DNA of 64,000 nucleotides from positions 2,124,519 to 2,188,518 of the forward strand of contig CP166960.1 of the NCBI GenBank assembly GCA_041447175.1, read 5' to 3'. Below are positions 1-8,435 of this stretch, one piece after another. A program made the translations under genes and the position numbers. Within the stretch, counting starts at the first letter, position 1; each line of letters starts with the position of its first letter. This stretch comes from Candidatus Bathyarchaeia archaeon. Its GTDB lineage: Archaea > Thermoproteota > Bathyarchaeia > Bathyarchaeales > Bathycorpusculaceae. The notes below the pieces were generated by a model that worked only from the letters and a program-made list of their open reading frames with translations, was not told the DNA's origin and searched no databases.

Positions 1-1020
1 CCCGCGGTTGCCAACGGCGTAGTCTACATAGGCTCGTATGATGGCAACGTTTATGCATTGGGAATTCAGGGAACCTTAACTGAGCCGCCCATTGTTCTGT
101 ACCCCAACACTTTTGTAATTAACGCCGATGGTCGTGTGACCCCTTCAACCACACTCATACAACAAACGGGCAACACTTACAGCTTAACGGATAACATGAG
201 CAAACAAATATGGCTTCAAAGAAGCGACGTTGTTCTGGACGGAAAAGGATGCATCAACAGCGGAATTCACGCCAATGGGCAAACGAATGTAACAATCAAG
301 AACTTCGGTGGTACCGAAATTAGCTTGCATGGTGTTTCAAATTTCACTGTTTTGAACAATACGTTATCGACTTTGGATATGCCGTGGTATGAAACGAGCG
401 CAATCACAGTCTACAATAGCAGTTTTGTGAAAATCGTTGGAAACACCATTACAAACAGCGACATAGGCATATTCATGACTGCAAGCCAGAACAACCTGAT
501 TTTAAGTAACACCATATCAGGCATGTCAACGGTATGGCAACATGTCAGCGCAGGAATAATGCTATACAATTCTTCAAACAACACCATACACCACAACAAC
601 TTCGCTAACAACACTCTTGCGGTGGCTATCGAAGGTCTTAGCTCAGTCAACAACAGATGGAATGACGGTGAATCCTCTGGCGGGAACTACTGGGGAGACT
701 ACCAATCGAAATACCCTAAAGGCTCTGAGAGGGACAATTCTGGGATTTGGAACACGCCATATGTAATTGACGCAAACAACATTGACCATTACCCCTTAAT
801 CAACCAAGTAAGCATAACCGCCCCGTTATCTACACCAACTTCATCGCCAACCTCAAGATTAAGCCCAACCCCAACGCCGTCACCTACCGCTTCACCCTCA
901 ATCCCAGAGTTTCCAGCGGGAATAGCAATCCTGGCATTCATCACAGCAACTTTGATCGCAATGTCACTTTTTAAGAGGAATAGGATAGCAGGAGGATTAA
1001 AACAGGCTAACGCCAAGTAA
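1..1020 (+). CDS. PQQ-propeller / NosD-like beta-helix surface protein (5' partial)
   Basis: The reading frame is open from base 1, so the gene begins outside the window. The first codons read VVYIGSYDGNVYAL, a typical PQQ beta-propeller repeat. After it come NosD/CASH-type right-handed beta-helix repeats (short NNTI, NTIS and NNLIL steps, about residues 70-220 of the visible part). A Pro/Thr/Ser linker follows, then IPEFPAG, a hydrophobic segment and a KRNR stop-transfer tail. The likely role is a cell-surface carbohydrate-binding or structural protein anchored by its C-terminus; whether the anchor is processed by an archaeosortase is inference. Its 3' end overlaps the convergent transporter gene by 24 nt. 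The first in-frame start-like codon in view is TTG at 58, but the upstream PQQ repeat shows this is not the true start. Confidence 0.85.
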   Translation, partial: PAVANGVVYIGSYDGNVYALGIQGTLTEPPIVLYPNTFVINADGRVTPSTTLIQQTGNTYSLTDNMSKQIWLQRSDVVLDGKGCINSGIHANGQTNVTIKNFGGTEISLHGVSNFTVLNNTLSTLDMPWYETSAITVYNSSFVKIVGNTITNSDIGIFMTASQNNLILSNTISGMSTVWQHVSAGIMLYNSSNNTIHHNNFANNTLAVAIEGLSSVNNRWNDGESSGGNYWGDYQSKYPKGSERDNSGIWNTPYVIDANNIDHYPLINQVSITAPLSTPTSSPTSRLSPTPTPSPTASPSIPEFPAGIAILAFITATLIAMSLFKRNRIAGGLKQANAK

Positions 1021-1575
1021 CCCGCTGGTTATCGACAAGGCACCTAAAACTATGAACAGCGCGGATGTGCCGATTTTGAGCCACTTCAAGGGAAGTTTTG
1101 CCAAGAGCTTGGCGCCCACCAGCACCGCCACTCCCGTTAGCAGGGCAAACGCCAGCATCAACCCCACAAGCACAAGAACCGCTGAGCTTTCAGCCGCCAA
1201 AGTTATGGTTAGAATTTGGGATTTGTCGCCTAACTCCATAAGGGCAATCAACGAGAAGGAGGCAAACAGAGGCATACGACTAGTTTTGGGTTCCTTGATT
1301 GGTTGCTCTTTTCGGTTCAGCAGAGGCAAAACCCCAAAAATTATGAACACGACACCTGAAACAGTCTGCACCAGATTCAGGGGAAGAAAAGCCAGCAGGG
1401 GTCCACCGACTAGAGCGCTGACGCCGTCAACGACAAAAAACGCCAGCATCGCTCCAAAGAAGACGTGTTTGATTTTGTATTTGCTGGAAAGGGAGATGAC
1501 GGCAAGCTGTGTTTTGTCTCCCAGTTCAGCCACAAGTATGAGTAGAAACGTGGAGATTATGGGAACAAAGTCCAT
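997..1575 (-). CDS. GDT1/TMEM165 (UPF0016) family cation transporter
   Basis: A six-helix membrane protein of about 192 aa built from two homologous halves, each with the family signature: ELGDKTQ near the N-terminus and ELGDKSQ near residue 120. These acidic motifs form the Mn2+/Ca2+ pathway in characterised GDT1/MntX-type members; the substrate here is not shown by the sequence. I chose the ATG at 1575 rather than an upstream TTG (1596), because the ATG puts the protein at the usual start and a TATA-like CTTTATAG lies about 25 nt ahead, which fits a leaderless transcript. Its 3' end overlaps the convergent NosD-like gene. Confidence 0.85.
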   Translation of the reverse strand: MDFVPIISTFLLILVAELGDKTQLAVISLSSKYKIKHVFFGAMLAFFVVDGVSALVGGPLLAFLPLNLVQTVSGVVFIIFGVLPLLNRKEQPIKEPKTSRMPLFASFSLIALMELGDKSQILTITLAAESSAVLVLVGLMLAFALLTGVAVLVGAKLLAKLPLKWLKIGTSALFIVLGALSITSGLLGVSLF

Positions 1576-1682
1576 GCAGTTAAAATTGGCATTCAACTAT
1601 AAAGGAACTTCGCATCTATATGTGCCCGCTGAAAGCCTAAGCGGGCAAGAGTTATTAACCCAAACCCAACTTGGATACGGAT

Positions 1683-1958
1683 ATGCCAGACAAAGTTCGT
1701 TGCGCCCACATCCTTGTTAAAACGCAAACCGAAGCAAAAAACGTTCAAGACCGCTTAGCGAAAGGCGAAGCATTCGCTGAAATAGCCAAACAAGTTTCCC
1801 TTTGCCCTTCAGGAAAGAAGGGAGGCGACTTGGGAAAATTTGGACGTGGACAAATGGTTAAAGAATTTGAAGTTGCCGCGTTTAAACTTGAGAAAGGGCA
1901 AACTTCAGAGCCAGTGAAGACCCAATTCGGATACCACATCATTAAACGCACAGAATAG
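1683..1958 (+). CDS. Parvulin-type peptidyl-prolyl isomerase
   Basis: A single-domain parvulin of 91 aa, the usual length of archaeal and PpiC-type stand-alone rotamases. Recognisable family blocks are CAHILVK at the start, FAEIAKQVS, then GGDLGKFGRGQMVKEFE and a C-terminal FGYHIIKR. It would catalyse cis/trans isomerisation of X-Pro bonds in folding proteins. No signal peptide, so cytoplasmic. The ATG at 1683 is preferred to the TTG at 1671 because the domain begins directly after it; a TATA-like GTTATTAAC about 28 nt upstream suggests a leaderless message. Confidence 0.9.
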   Translation: MPDKVRCAHILVKTQTEAKNVQDRLAKGEAFAEIAKQVSLCPSGKKGGDLGKFGRGQMVKEFEVAAFKLEKGQTSEPVKTQFGYHIIKRTE

Positions 1959-1962
1959 CAGG

Positions 1963-2412
1963 CTACATTAAGCCTAAGCTTTGTTTATACGATGCCGCAC
2001 AGTGTATGCAACAAAAGGATAAGTCACGTCCTTTTATGCGTTCAACGTAGCCGCCTTCGTACACTTTGCAGCCGCAGTGTGCACAAATCTCTAAACTGGG
2101 TTCTAACGCTACGCTTATGAGTTCCGAAAACCGTTTAAACAGTTGCTCACTGAATGCTCTGCCATCCTTGGTGAGTTCAAAGACTTTCCGTTTTTTTGCA
2201 CCCACAGGCTTAAGCGAATGGGTGACAAGCCCTTTCTGTTCGAGTTTTTTGAGGAAAGGATACACAAGGCTGGGGCTGATGTCTTTACCTATGACTTTTT
2301 TGAATTTACTGATTATTTCGTAACCGTGGACAGGCCCTTGATGAAGTATTGTAAGTATGTAAACCCGTGAGAAGTCAGAAACTATCTCATTTATCTCTTC
2401 AGGTTGAGCCAT
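1963..2412 (-). CDS. PadR-family regulator with C-terminal Cys metal-binding (TRASH-like) domain
   Basis: 149 aa. Residues 1-95 form a PadR winged helix (VYILTILHQGPVHGYEI, then SPSLVYPFLKKLEQKGLV). Residues 108-145 carry CAHCGCKVYEGG followed by FCCIHCAASY, a treble-clef/TRASH-like cysteine arrangement of the kind used to bind copper or zinc. PadR proteins are usually repressors. The appended cysteine domain and the neighbouring YHS protein and CopA ATPase suggest a metal-responsive regulator of this block, which is inference. A TATA box sits 27 nt ahead of the ATG, so the mRNA is probably leaderless. Confidence 0.85.
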   Translation of the reverse strand: MAQPEEINEIVSDFSRVYILTILHQGPVHGYEIISKFKKVIGKDISPSLVYPFLKKLEQKGLVTHSLKPVGAKKRKVFELTKDGRAFSEQLFKRFSELISVALEPSLEICAHCGCKVYEGGYVERIKGRDLSFCCIHCAASYKQSLGLM

Positions 2413-2438
2413 TTTCGTTAACCTGTCTTGGTTAGATA

Positions 2439-2446
2439 TATTTATA
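2439..2446 (-). promoter_or_regulatory. TATA box of the PadR-type regulator
   Basis: On the minus strand TATAAATA lies 27-34 nt before the ATG at 2412, the spacing expected for a leaderless archaeal promoter. The overlapping AGATATAT is also the centre of a palindrome upstream of copA (5436-5447), so both may be bound by the same regulator. Confidence 0.6.
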
Positions 2447-2728
2447 GGACACTTTTAAACTTGTTTTATTGAGTAAAAATGCTCTGCTGGTTGAGACCGA
2501 CTGCTGAGTTCACCGCCACCATCATCCAGCCATACCTATCCGTTTTGTTTAACGAGTTTCATGGTGGCAGAAAGGCCGCTGCAGAGGAATCTGTTTTTCC
2601 CGCCTTTTCTCCTTTCTCCCAAAAAAGGCCAACTGCGGCGGCCCTGCAAACCCAAATTGTTCCCCAAACAAACGCGGAGAATTGAGAGAGGAGATTAAAA
2701 ACAAAAAAGAAAGGAACTAAAAAGGCGG
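2447..2728. other. Intergenic stretch without a supported gene
   Basis: Between the PadR promoter and the YHS gene I see no conserved protein in either direction. Reading frames present here have low-complexity or non-homologous translations. The part at about 2560-2660 holds loosely inverted GC-rich blocks (GGCCGCTGCAG and CTGCGGCGGCC) that could fold, but nothing decisive. Confidence 0.4.
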
Positions 2729-2917
2729 TTAGTGTCCACCACAACAGCAACCGCAACTATGTCCTGATGAATTGCCGCTGACGTATTTTTCTGGGTTTTC
2801 TTCAAATTCAACTTTGCATCCGGGCGCACAGAAGTAGTAGGTTTTTCCTTTATAGACGGTCTTCCATTTGGCTGTTTTCTCGTCTACATCCATGTTACAA
2901 ACTAAATCTTTAGCCAT
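2729..2917 (-). CDS. YHS-domain metal-binding mini-protein
   Basis: 62 aa. The whole protein is a YHS/TRASH-type domain: DLVCNMDV, then YKGKTYYFCAPGCKVEFEENPEKY, followed by a Cys/His tail SCGCCCGGH. YHS domains commonly accompany heavy-metal P-type ATPases and are thought to bind copper or another soft metal; the tail adds further thiols. AGGTGAAAG shortly before the ATG serves as ribosome binding site. It lies 36 nt downstream of copA on the same strand, so co-transcription is likely, making it a candidate metallochaperone or sensor for CopA. Confidence 0.85.
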   Translation of the reverse strand: MAKDLVCNMDVDEKTAKWKTVYKGKTYYFCAPGCKVEFEENPEKYVSGNSSGHSCGCCCGGH

Positions 2918-2953
2918 ACACTTTCACCTCCATATATCTGGTTGTCGTGTGAC

Positions 2954-5371
2954 TTAGAGTTTTGGTTTAAACCGCCTCAGCAAAGAAGCGTTTGTAACCA
3001 CCGTCACTGAGCTACTTGCCATAGCCGCCGCTGCATACACAGGGTCAAAGAGCACATGCAAGATGGGGTAGAAGGCGCCCGCCGCCAACGGAATGAGGAT
3101 GATGTTGTAGAAGAACGCCCAAAACAGGTTCTGACGAATCTTACGCATTGTTGCTTGGCTCAGTTGAATAGCAACCACTACATCTCGCAGGTCATTTTTG
3201 ATAAGAACTATGTCACCTGTCTCCACTGCAACATCGGTTCCCGTGCCAACGGCAACGCCGATGTTTGCCTGCGCCAACGCTGGAGCATCATTAATGCCGT
3301 CACCTACCATCGCAACCACCTTGCCCTCACCCTGCAACCGCTTAATTTCGGCGGCTTTTTCGCTGGGCAAAACCTCTGAAACCACACGATTCACGCCGAC
3401 TTGCCCTGCGATGGCGATGGCAGTACGTTGATTGTCACCTGTTAGCATGATGACTTCCAGCCCCATGTCTTTTAGGGCACTCACAGCCTCTTTTGAGTGC
3501 TCTTTAAGGGTGTCCGCTACGGCAATCAAACCTGCGGCTTTACCATCCGCTGAAAGGAGCATGGCGGTTTTGCCTTCTTCCTCAAACGCCGACATTGTGG
3601 CTTCAAACTGGCTTACATCTACGTTGCGGGCTTCCATGAGTTTGCGGTTACCCAGCAGCACAACCGAGCCGTTATATTGGACTTCAACGCCCTGCCCAGG
3701 TACAGCATTGAAATCTTGGGGGTCTTCAACCTCGATGCCCTCGATGGCTGCTTTTTTGACTATGGCTTCTCCGAGGGGATGTTCAGAGTTTTTCTCTGCC
3801 ACCGCGGCGTACTGCAGCAATCGCTTTTCGGTAAACGTTTTGTCGGTAACTATGTCGGTAACTTCGGGTTCGCCTTTGGTTAGAGTGCCTGTTTTGTCGA
3901 AAACGACGGCTTGAAGTTTGTGAGCGGTTTCTAAGGCTTCGCCGCTTTTGATTAGGATGCCGTTTTCTGCGCCTTTTCCGACACCAACCATGATGGCTGT
4001 CGGAGTTGCAAGCCCTAAAGCGCAGGGACAAGCAACAATCAAGACGGCTATGAACACGGTGAGTGAGAATATGTAGGTCTCGCCGACAAGGAAGTACCAC
4101 ACGAAAGCCGAGACGGTTGCGGTGAGTATTATGGCGGGGACAAAGTAGCCTGCCGCGATGTCGGCAAGCCGCTGAACAGGCGCTTTTGAGGTTAAGGCGT
4201 CTTCTACCAGATTGATGATTTGAGCCAGCGCCGTGTCTTTGCCAACTTTGGTGGCTTTGAACTTAAGCATACCCGTCTTGTTCATGGTTGCCCCAATAAC
4301 TTGGTCACCATTACGTTTCTCCACGGGGATGCTTTCGCCCGTGATGACTTTCTCGTCCACGCCTGAGTATCCTTCAACAACTGTGCCGTCAACGGGGATT
4401 TTCTCACCTGGACGCACTACAACGATGTCGCCAACTTGGACCTCTTCAGCAGGGATTTCCAGTTCTTGGTTGTCTCGGATGACTCGGGCGGTTTTGGCTT
4501 GAAGCCCCATGATTTTTCGGATAGCCTCGGAGGTTCTGCCTTTGGCTATGGCGTCAAGGAGCTTTCCTGTGAGGATGAAGGTCATGATCATGGTGGAGGT
4601 GTCAAAGAAAACGGCTGAATCGGGGAACACGCTTGGGGCGAAGGTGACTATGGTGCTGTAGAGCCAGGCGGTTGAGGTGCCCATTGCGATGAGGGTGTCC
4701 ATGTTTGCGGTTTTGTTGCGCAGACCCTTGTAGGCGCCCACATAGAAAGTCCAGCCCACGATGAATTGCACGGGGGTTGCGAGGATGAACATTAGGATGC
4801 TGTTTTGCGCCATGGGCAGCGGAGGGAACCACATCAAAACCATGATGGGGATGGTTAAGGCGATGCTGGTTGATAGGAGCAGTTTTAGGTGGCGGATGTG
4901 TTTTTGGCGTGCTTTGCCTTCGGCGTCTTCTACGGTTTTTTGTTTGGGTTCGATGATTTCGTAGCCAACGTTTTGTATGGCTTTTTTGATTGCGGGGAGG
5001 CTTATCTGTTCGGGGTTGTATTCGACGGTGACGTTTTCCATGGCAAAATTTACGGTTGCAGTGTAGATGCCTTCGCGCCCGTTGAGGGCTTTTTCGATGC
5101 TTTTGGCGCAGTTTATGCAGGTCATGCCGCCGATTTGGAGGACAGCTTTTTCGTGTATGACGTGGTAGCCGATGTTGTTGATGGTGTCTTCGATGGTTTT
5201 TTGGGTGACGAGAGTGGGGTTGTAGTCGATGATAGCTTTTTCAGCGGCTAAGTTCACGGTGGCTTGGGTGACGCCGTTTAGTTTGTTGAGCCGCTTCTCG
5301 ATGGCTCGTGCGCAATTTATGCAGCTCATGCCGCCAAGGTTAAGAACAATTTTTTTGGTTTGCTGGCTCAT
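2954..5371 (-). CDS. copA: Copper-translocating P1B-type ATPase CopA
   Basis: 805 aa, full length. Two N-terminal heavy-metal-associated domains carry GGMSCINC and GGMTCINC (about residues 14 and 83). Then come the membrane region, the actuator motif TGES, the transmembrane metal site CPCALG, the phosphorylation motif DKTGTLTKG, the nucleotide-domain SEHPLG and the hinge [11 protein letters not shown]. The last helices have a YN pair and [11 protein letters not shown], the signature of the Cu(I)-exporting 1B-1 group. It would pump Cu(I) out of the cytoplasm at the cost of ATP. The YHS protein follows it; a palindrome AAGATATATCTT lies upstream. Confidence 0.95.
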   Translation of the reverse strand: MSQQTKKIVLNLGGMSCINCARAIEKRLNKLNGVTQATVNLAAEKAIIDYNPTLVTQKTIEDTINNIGYHVIHEKAVLQIGGMTCINCAKSIEKALNGREGIYTATVNFAMENVTVEYNPEQISLPAIKKAIQNVGYEIIEPKQKTVEDAEGKARQKHIRHLKLLLSTSIALTIPIMVLMWFPPLPMAQNSILMFILATPVQFIVGWTFYVGAYKGLRNKTANMDTLIAMGTSTAWLYSTIVTFAPSVFPDSAVFFDTSTMIMTFILTGKLLDAIAKGRTSEAIRKIMGLQAKTARVIRDNQELEIPAEEVQVGDIVVVRPGEKIPVDGTVVEGYSGVDEKVITGESIPVEKRNGDQVIGATMNKTGMLKFKATKVGKDTALAQIINLVEDALTSKAPVQRLADIAAGYFVPAIILTATVSAFVWYFLVGETYIFSLTVFIAVLIVACPCALGLATPTAIMVGVGKGAENGILIKSGEALETAHKLQAVVFDKTGTLTKGEPEVTDIVTDKTFTEKRLLQYAAVAEKNSEHPLGEAIVKKAAIEGIEVEDPQDFNAVPGQGVEVQYNGSVVLLGNRKLMEARNVDVSQFEATMSAFEEEGKTAMLLSADGKAAGLIAVADTLKEHSKEAVSALKDMGLEVIMLTGDNQRTAIAIAGQVGVNRVVSEVLPSEKAAEIKRLQGEGKVVAMVGDGINDAPALAQANIGVAVGTGTDVAVETGDIVLIKNDLRDVVVAIQLSQATMRKIRQNLFWAFFYNIILIPLAAGAFYPILHVLFDPVYAAAAMASSSVTVVTNASLLRRFKPKL

Positions 5372-5435
5372 CGTATGTCCCCCAGGTGATGCCTTTAACT
5401 ATGATGGTGGTCGCACGATATAAGAATTTCTTTAA

Positions 5436-5447
5436 AAGATATATCTT
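5436..5447. promoter_or_regulatory. 12-bp palindrome upstream of copA
   Basis: AAGATATATCTT is a perfect palindrome 65-76 nt ahead of the copA ATG. The related core AGATATAT also overlaps the TATA region of the PadR/TRASH regulator gene. A shared operator for that regulator is a reasonable guess; AT-rich palindromes also arise by chance. Confidence 0.4.
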
Positions 5448-5556
5448 CAAGACATTTATACTAAATGATTTCACAACAGATACAAGATACGCAGAACAAA
5501 CCAACTCGCAAACACAACCACTACCCGACCCCAAAAAAAAGGAAATGTTTTGAGGG

Positions 5557-6204
5557 TTAAGTGTTTGCAGCCAAAATTGCGTACTCAGCGAAAAGGTCCT
5601 CGTTAAATGCCCCCGTAAACTCCACTTTCTCGTTAAGAACAATTTTTGGTACCCCCATAACGCCATACCTCTGCGCTTGAACGGGAAACTCTTGAGCATC
5701 AATCACGTCGGCACGAATCATCTCCGACGCCACAGCAAGTTTATGAGCAATTGCCCCCGCCGCAGGACAATGCGGACAAGTCAACGTGACGAAAACCTGG
5801 ATATGAACGGGGGCTTTGACGTCTTTAAGGAGCGCTTTGGTCTTGTCCGCGAGGTCAGTTTTACCCGAAGAAACGTTAAGGATAGCGTCCACAAGCGTCT
5901 GCAACTCGTAACCGTAAGGCACCCCAAAAATGCGCACCCCATAATCCTTTTTACCCAAAACAGCAATGGCGGGGATCTTGTCGATGCCAAGTTGTTTGGC
6001 GAGGTCGGCGTCTTTTTGGAAGTCATGCACTTCAGCGGTGATTTTTTCGTTGAGCTGCGCCATTTCTTGGGTGAGTGTGCGGGTGTCGCTGCAGAAACGG
6101 CATTCCATTTCCTGCGTAAACATAACAAGTTTAACGGGGTCAACCAGTTTCTGTTGAAACTCTGTTTTAAGAAGCTCTTTTTTGTCATCAGGTAATAGGC
6201 TCAT
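5557..6204 (-). CDS. Two-domain glutaredoxin-like protein disulfide oxidoreductase (PDO)
   Basis: 215 aa with two thioredoxin folds in tandem, the architecture of archaeal PDO (the Pyrococcus type). The first domain has CRFC (about residue 36) and the second CPHC (about residue 143), each in place of the redox-active CxxC, and each followed by a cis-Pro region (DKIPAIAVLG; GVMGVPKIVLN). It would shuttle electrons between a thioredoxin-reductase-like enzyme and protein disulfides in the cytoplasm. GGGAG precedes the ATG at 6204. It lies downstream of copA on the same strand order and may help keep copper-exposed thiols reduced (inference). Confidence 0.9.
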   Translation of the reverse strand: MSLLPDDKKELLKTEFQQKLVDPVKLVMFTQEMECRFCSDTRTLTQEMAQLNEKITAEVHDFQKDADLAKQLGIDKIPAIAVLGKKDYGVRIFGVPYGYELQTLVDAILNVSSGKTDLADKTKALLKDVKAPVHIQVFVTLTCPHCPAAGAIAHKLAVASEMIRADVIDAQEFPVQAQRYGVMGVPKIVLNEKVEFTGAFNEDLFAEYAILAANT

Positions 6205-6253
6205 GTGTCAATCTCCCTTGAAGAAAACGGCGTCTGCCAATAACTTGGGGTTT

Positions 6254-6440
6254 CTAACATATTATCTTTGTGAAGCTTACAACACCAAAAGAACTGACCA
6301 TAACCGCTGCAATAAGTACAACTATTGTTATGGCTACAGCTTCACTGGTTATGGATTTCTGGCTTGATTGATTGGGAAAGTAGAGGTAACAGTTGGGCTT
6401 GCGGTCAAAGAGGTGGTAGAAGATGGCTTGGCAGGAGAAG
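6254..6440 (-). pseudogene. Out-of-frame linker and membrane anchor of the Kelch protein
   Basis: Reading past the Kelch stop at 6405 in the other frames recovers the expected tail. One frame gives a linker beginning TPSPAKPSSTTSLTASPTV and closing at 6349. The next gives SEAVAITIVVLIAAVMVSS followed by a hydrophobic stretch and a stop at 6254, a normal single transmembrane anchor. Two net frame changes are needed to join them. A 4-nt tandem repeat AATCAATC lies in the linker and may mark a slippage site. Either the strain has lost anchoring or the assembly has indels here. Confidence 0.6.
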
Positions 6441-7823
6441 GAGTGAGGAGGAAGGCGCTACTGTAACTGAGTTCTCTGTGGTTTGACAGAGCTCATTTCC
6501 AGCGGGCACGTATTGCAGGTTATCGGTTGAGTCGGGTGCAAAGATGTTGTGTCCGCCACCCAAAACGTAAAACACATTATCCACGGCAACCGCTGTTTGC
6601 CCTGCTTTGGTTTTAGGCATGTCTGCGCCCATGCTCCAACTATTGTTTTGTGGGAAATAGATTTGGGTCAGGTTTTGCCCGTTGAGCGGATACTCCTGAG
6701 TGGTACCTCCAAACACATAGATGGCAGTGAGTGTGGCGGCGGCTGCAGCGTTTGAAACCCCTTTGGGCATTGGAGCACCTTGGGTCCAGGTATCGGTTGA
6801 AGGGTCGTAAATCTGGTTGAAGCTGACAAATGTTGGTCCACCCGTGTTTCCACCCATAACGAAGATTTTGTCATCCACCACGGCAGAGGCATAGTTGACT
6901 ACAGCAGTAGGGGGACTTGTTTTAGTTGCCCAAGAATCCGTTACAGGGTCATAGACCAATGTGAGATTGCCGACGAGGTAAATTTTGCCGTCAATCACAT
7001 TAGCCTCTAAGCCACTTGCAGGCTCAGGCATCGGGGATGAGGATTGCCATACGTCTAAAGCGGGGTCATACACGAAAGTGCCATTTTGCATGATTTCGCG
7101 TTCTCCAATCAATGCTGCCCCGCCAAAACAGTAAATCTTGCCCGCATAAGCCGCCACTGCAAAACCACTCAATGGAACAGGCAAAGGAGCTTTCTGTATC
7201 CATGTGTTAGTTTGGGGGTCGTAGGCTTCATTGACGGCGGTGCAGTTGCTAAAATGCAGAGACCCATTGATTTGGGTTTTAAGGCCGCCGAGGACAAAGA
7301 TTGTTCCGTTTACAGCTGTTGAGCCTGCGTTGTAACGTGAGGTGGACATGTTGGCTTTTTGGGTCCAAGAGTTCACCTTCTGAGTCCCTGTTGTGTTTGC
7401 GTCTATTATGGTGAAGTAGACGGTAGCGTGGTCGGTTAGGGTTTGCGGCGGCTCAATTCCCATACGGGTTGACACATAAACGGCTACCCAATGCATGCCA
7501 TTCGTTAAACCTGAAACAACAGTCTGCCCAGTTATGGTTGCTTGAAAAGAATCCTCCCGATAAGTAACGGTCAGCGGCAAGGTCTGGTTTGAGTTACCGT
7601 CAAGACTGTAGGTCAGGGTGATGTTCATGTTGCTTTCGACTATGGACACAAACGTGACGTTAAGCGTGACGCCGTTGGCAGTACAAGTTTGGTTAGTAGG
7701 CGAAATGATGCCAACAGACAACGTGATGGGGGAGGTTGCCCTTGACTCGTGAAAGGGCAGCGTAGCCGCAAAGGGAAAAAACAAAACTGAAAAGAGAAGT
7801 AAAAGAGACACTGTTTTCTCCAT
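6405..7823 (-). CDS. Secreted Kelch-repeat beta-propeller protein, 3' end frameshifted
   Basis: About 472 aa. The ATG at 7823 gives a clear signal peptide (a run of Leu/Phe followed by PFAAT). An Ig-like domain follows (ISPTNQT; VTYSLDGN), then five to six Kelch repeats with GG, YDP and W marks (FVLGG, KIYCFGGA, KIYLVGN, KIFVMGGN, IYVFGGT, FYVLGGG). A Ser/Pro/Leu tail stops at 6405 with no membrane anchor. The missing linker and transmembrane helix are present downstream in other frames, so the C-terminus appears broken by indels. The propeller itself is intact. Longer starts to 7997 exist but lack a sensible N-terminus. Confidence 0.8.
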   Translation of the reverse strand: MEKTVSLLLLFSVLFFPFAATLPFHESRATSPITLSVGIISPTNQTCTANGVTLNVTFVSIVESNMNITLTYSLDGNSNQTLPLTVTYREDSFQATITGQTVVSGLTNGMHWVAVYVSTRMGIEPPQTLTDHATVYFTIIDANTTGTQKVNSWTQKANMSTSRYNAGSTAVNGTIFVLGGLKTQINGSLHFSNCTAVNEAYDPQTNTWIQKAPLPVPLSGFAVAAYAGKIYCFGGAALIGEREIMQNGTFVYDPALDVWQSSSPMPEPASGLEANVIDGKIYLVGNLTLVYDPVTDSWATKTSPPTAVVNYASAVVDDKIFVMGGNTGGPTFVSFNQIYDPSTDTWTQGAPMPKGVSNAAAAATLTAIYVFGGTTQEYPLNGQNLTQIYFPQNNSWSMGADMPKTKAGQTAVAVDNVFYVLGGGHNIFAPDSTDNLQYVPAGNELCQTTENSVTVAPSSSLLLLPSHLLPPL

Positions 7824-8001
7824 TGGGGTTTGCCTCACAAAACACAAGGGCGTAGACTGATTTAGCTCTCCCTGCAGAACCGTATGGTTCTCCCTGCAGA
7901 ACACCTCCAACAGAAACTGAGGCAGCAGCCAGAAACCAATATAAACACGCCGCACCAAGGAACATGCTGTATTTTTCCAACAAAACAAGGAGCGCATAAA
8001 A

Positions 8002-8424
8002 TTGACTAAACTTCACGCTAGAGCAAAAATAATTCAGAACTACGAAATTATGCTTGACAACACCCGAGCGCACAGCGTCATAGTAGACCAAAAAGACGAA
8101 ACAAACAACACACCTGGATTGGGCGCAACTCCGCTGGAACTTTGCGTCATGAGCCACGCTGGCTGCTATAGCAACATCTGCCAGATGGTCGCGCGAAGAA
8201 TGCATTTACCTCTTAAAGGCTTGGAAGTCAGCGTGGAGGCAGTCAAAGACCCCGAGGTCGGCACCATCGTGGAGGAAACCTTTGAAATCATCTTCAAAAC
8301 CGACGCAGCCCAAGACCAAGTTCAGCGCCTGCATGAACACACTCTACGCAACTGTCCTGTTGGCATCCTCCATGAGAAAGCAGGGGTCAACATAACCTAT
8401 AACCTGAAAACAATAAAAGAGTAG
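8002..8424 (+). CDS. OsmC-family peroxidase
   Basis: 140 aa. Typical OsmC/Ohr fold marks are GLGATPLELCVMSHAGC near residue 45-60, with a cysteine in the MSHAGCY helix, and RNCPVGIL near residue 117 with the second cysteine of the redox pair. Family members reduce organic hydroperoxides. The start is TTG at 8002, supported by AAGGAG eleven nt upstream. Only 11 nt separate it from the flavodiiron gene, so the two form a small oxygen and peroxide defence operon. Confidence 0.85.
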   Translation: MTKLHARAKIIQNYEIMLDNTRAHSVIVDQKDETNNTPGLGATPLELCVMSHAGCYSNICQMVARRMHLPLKGLEVSVEAVKDPEVGTIVEETFEIIFKTDAAQDQVQRLHEHTLRNCPVGILHEKAGVNITYNLKTIKE

Positions 8425-8435
8425 GAGAAAAAATT

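Noticed and set aside
884-900. Short ACC/CCA-type repeats in the NosD-like linker as a CRISPR or tandem array
   Set aside because: They are degenerate Pro/Thr/Ser codons of a protein linker, not spaced identical repeats.
6182-6367. 61-codon plus-strand frame between the oxidoreductase and Kelch genes
   Set aside because: It lies on the complement of the frameshifted Kelch tail and has no ribosome binding site or family.
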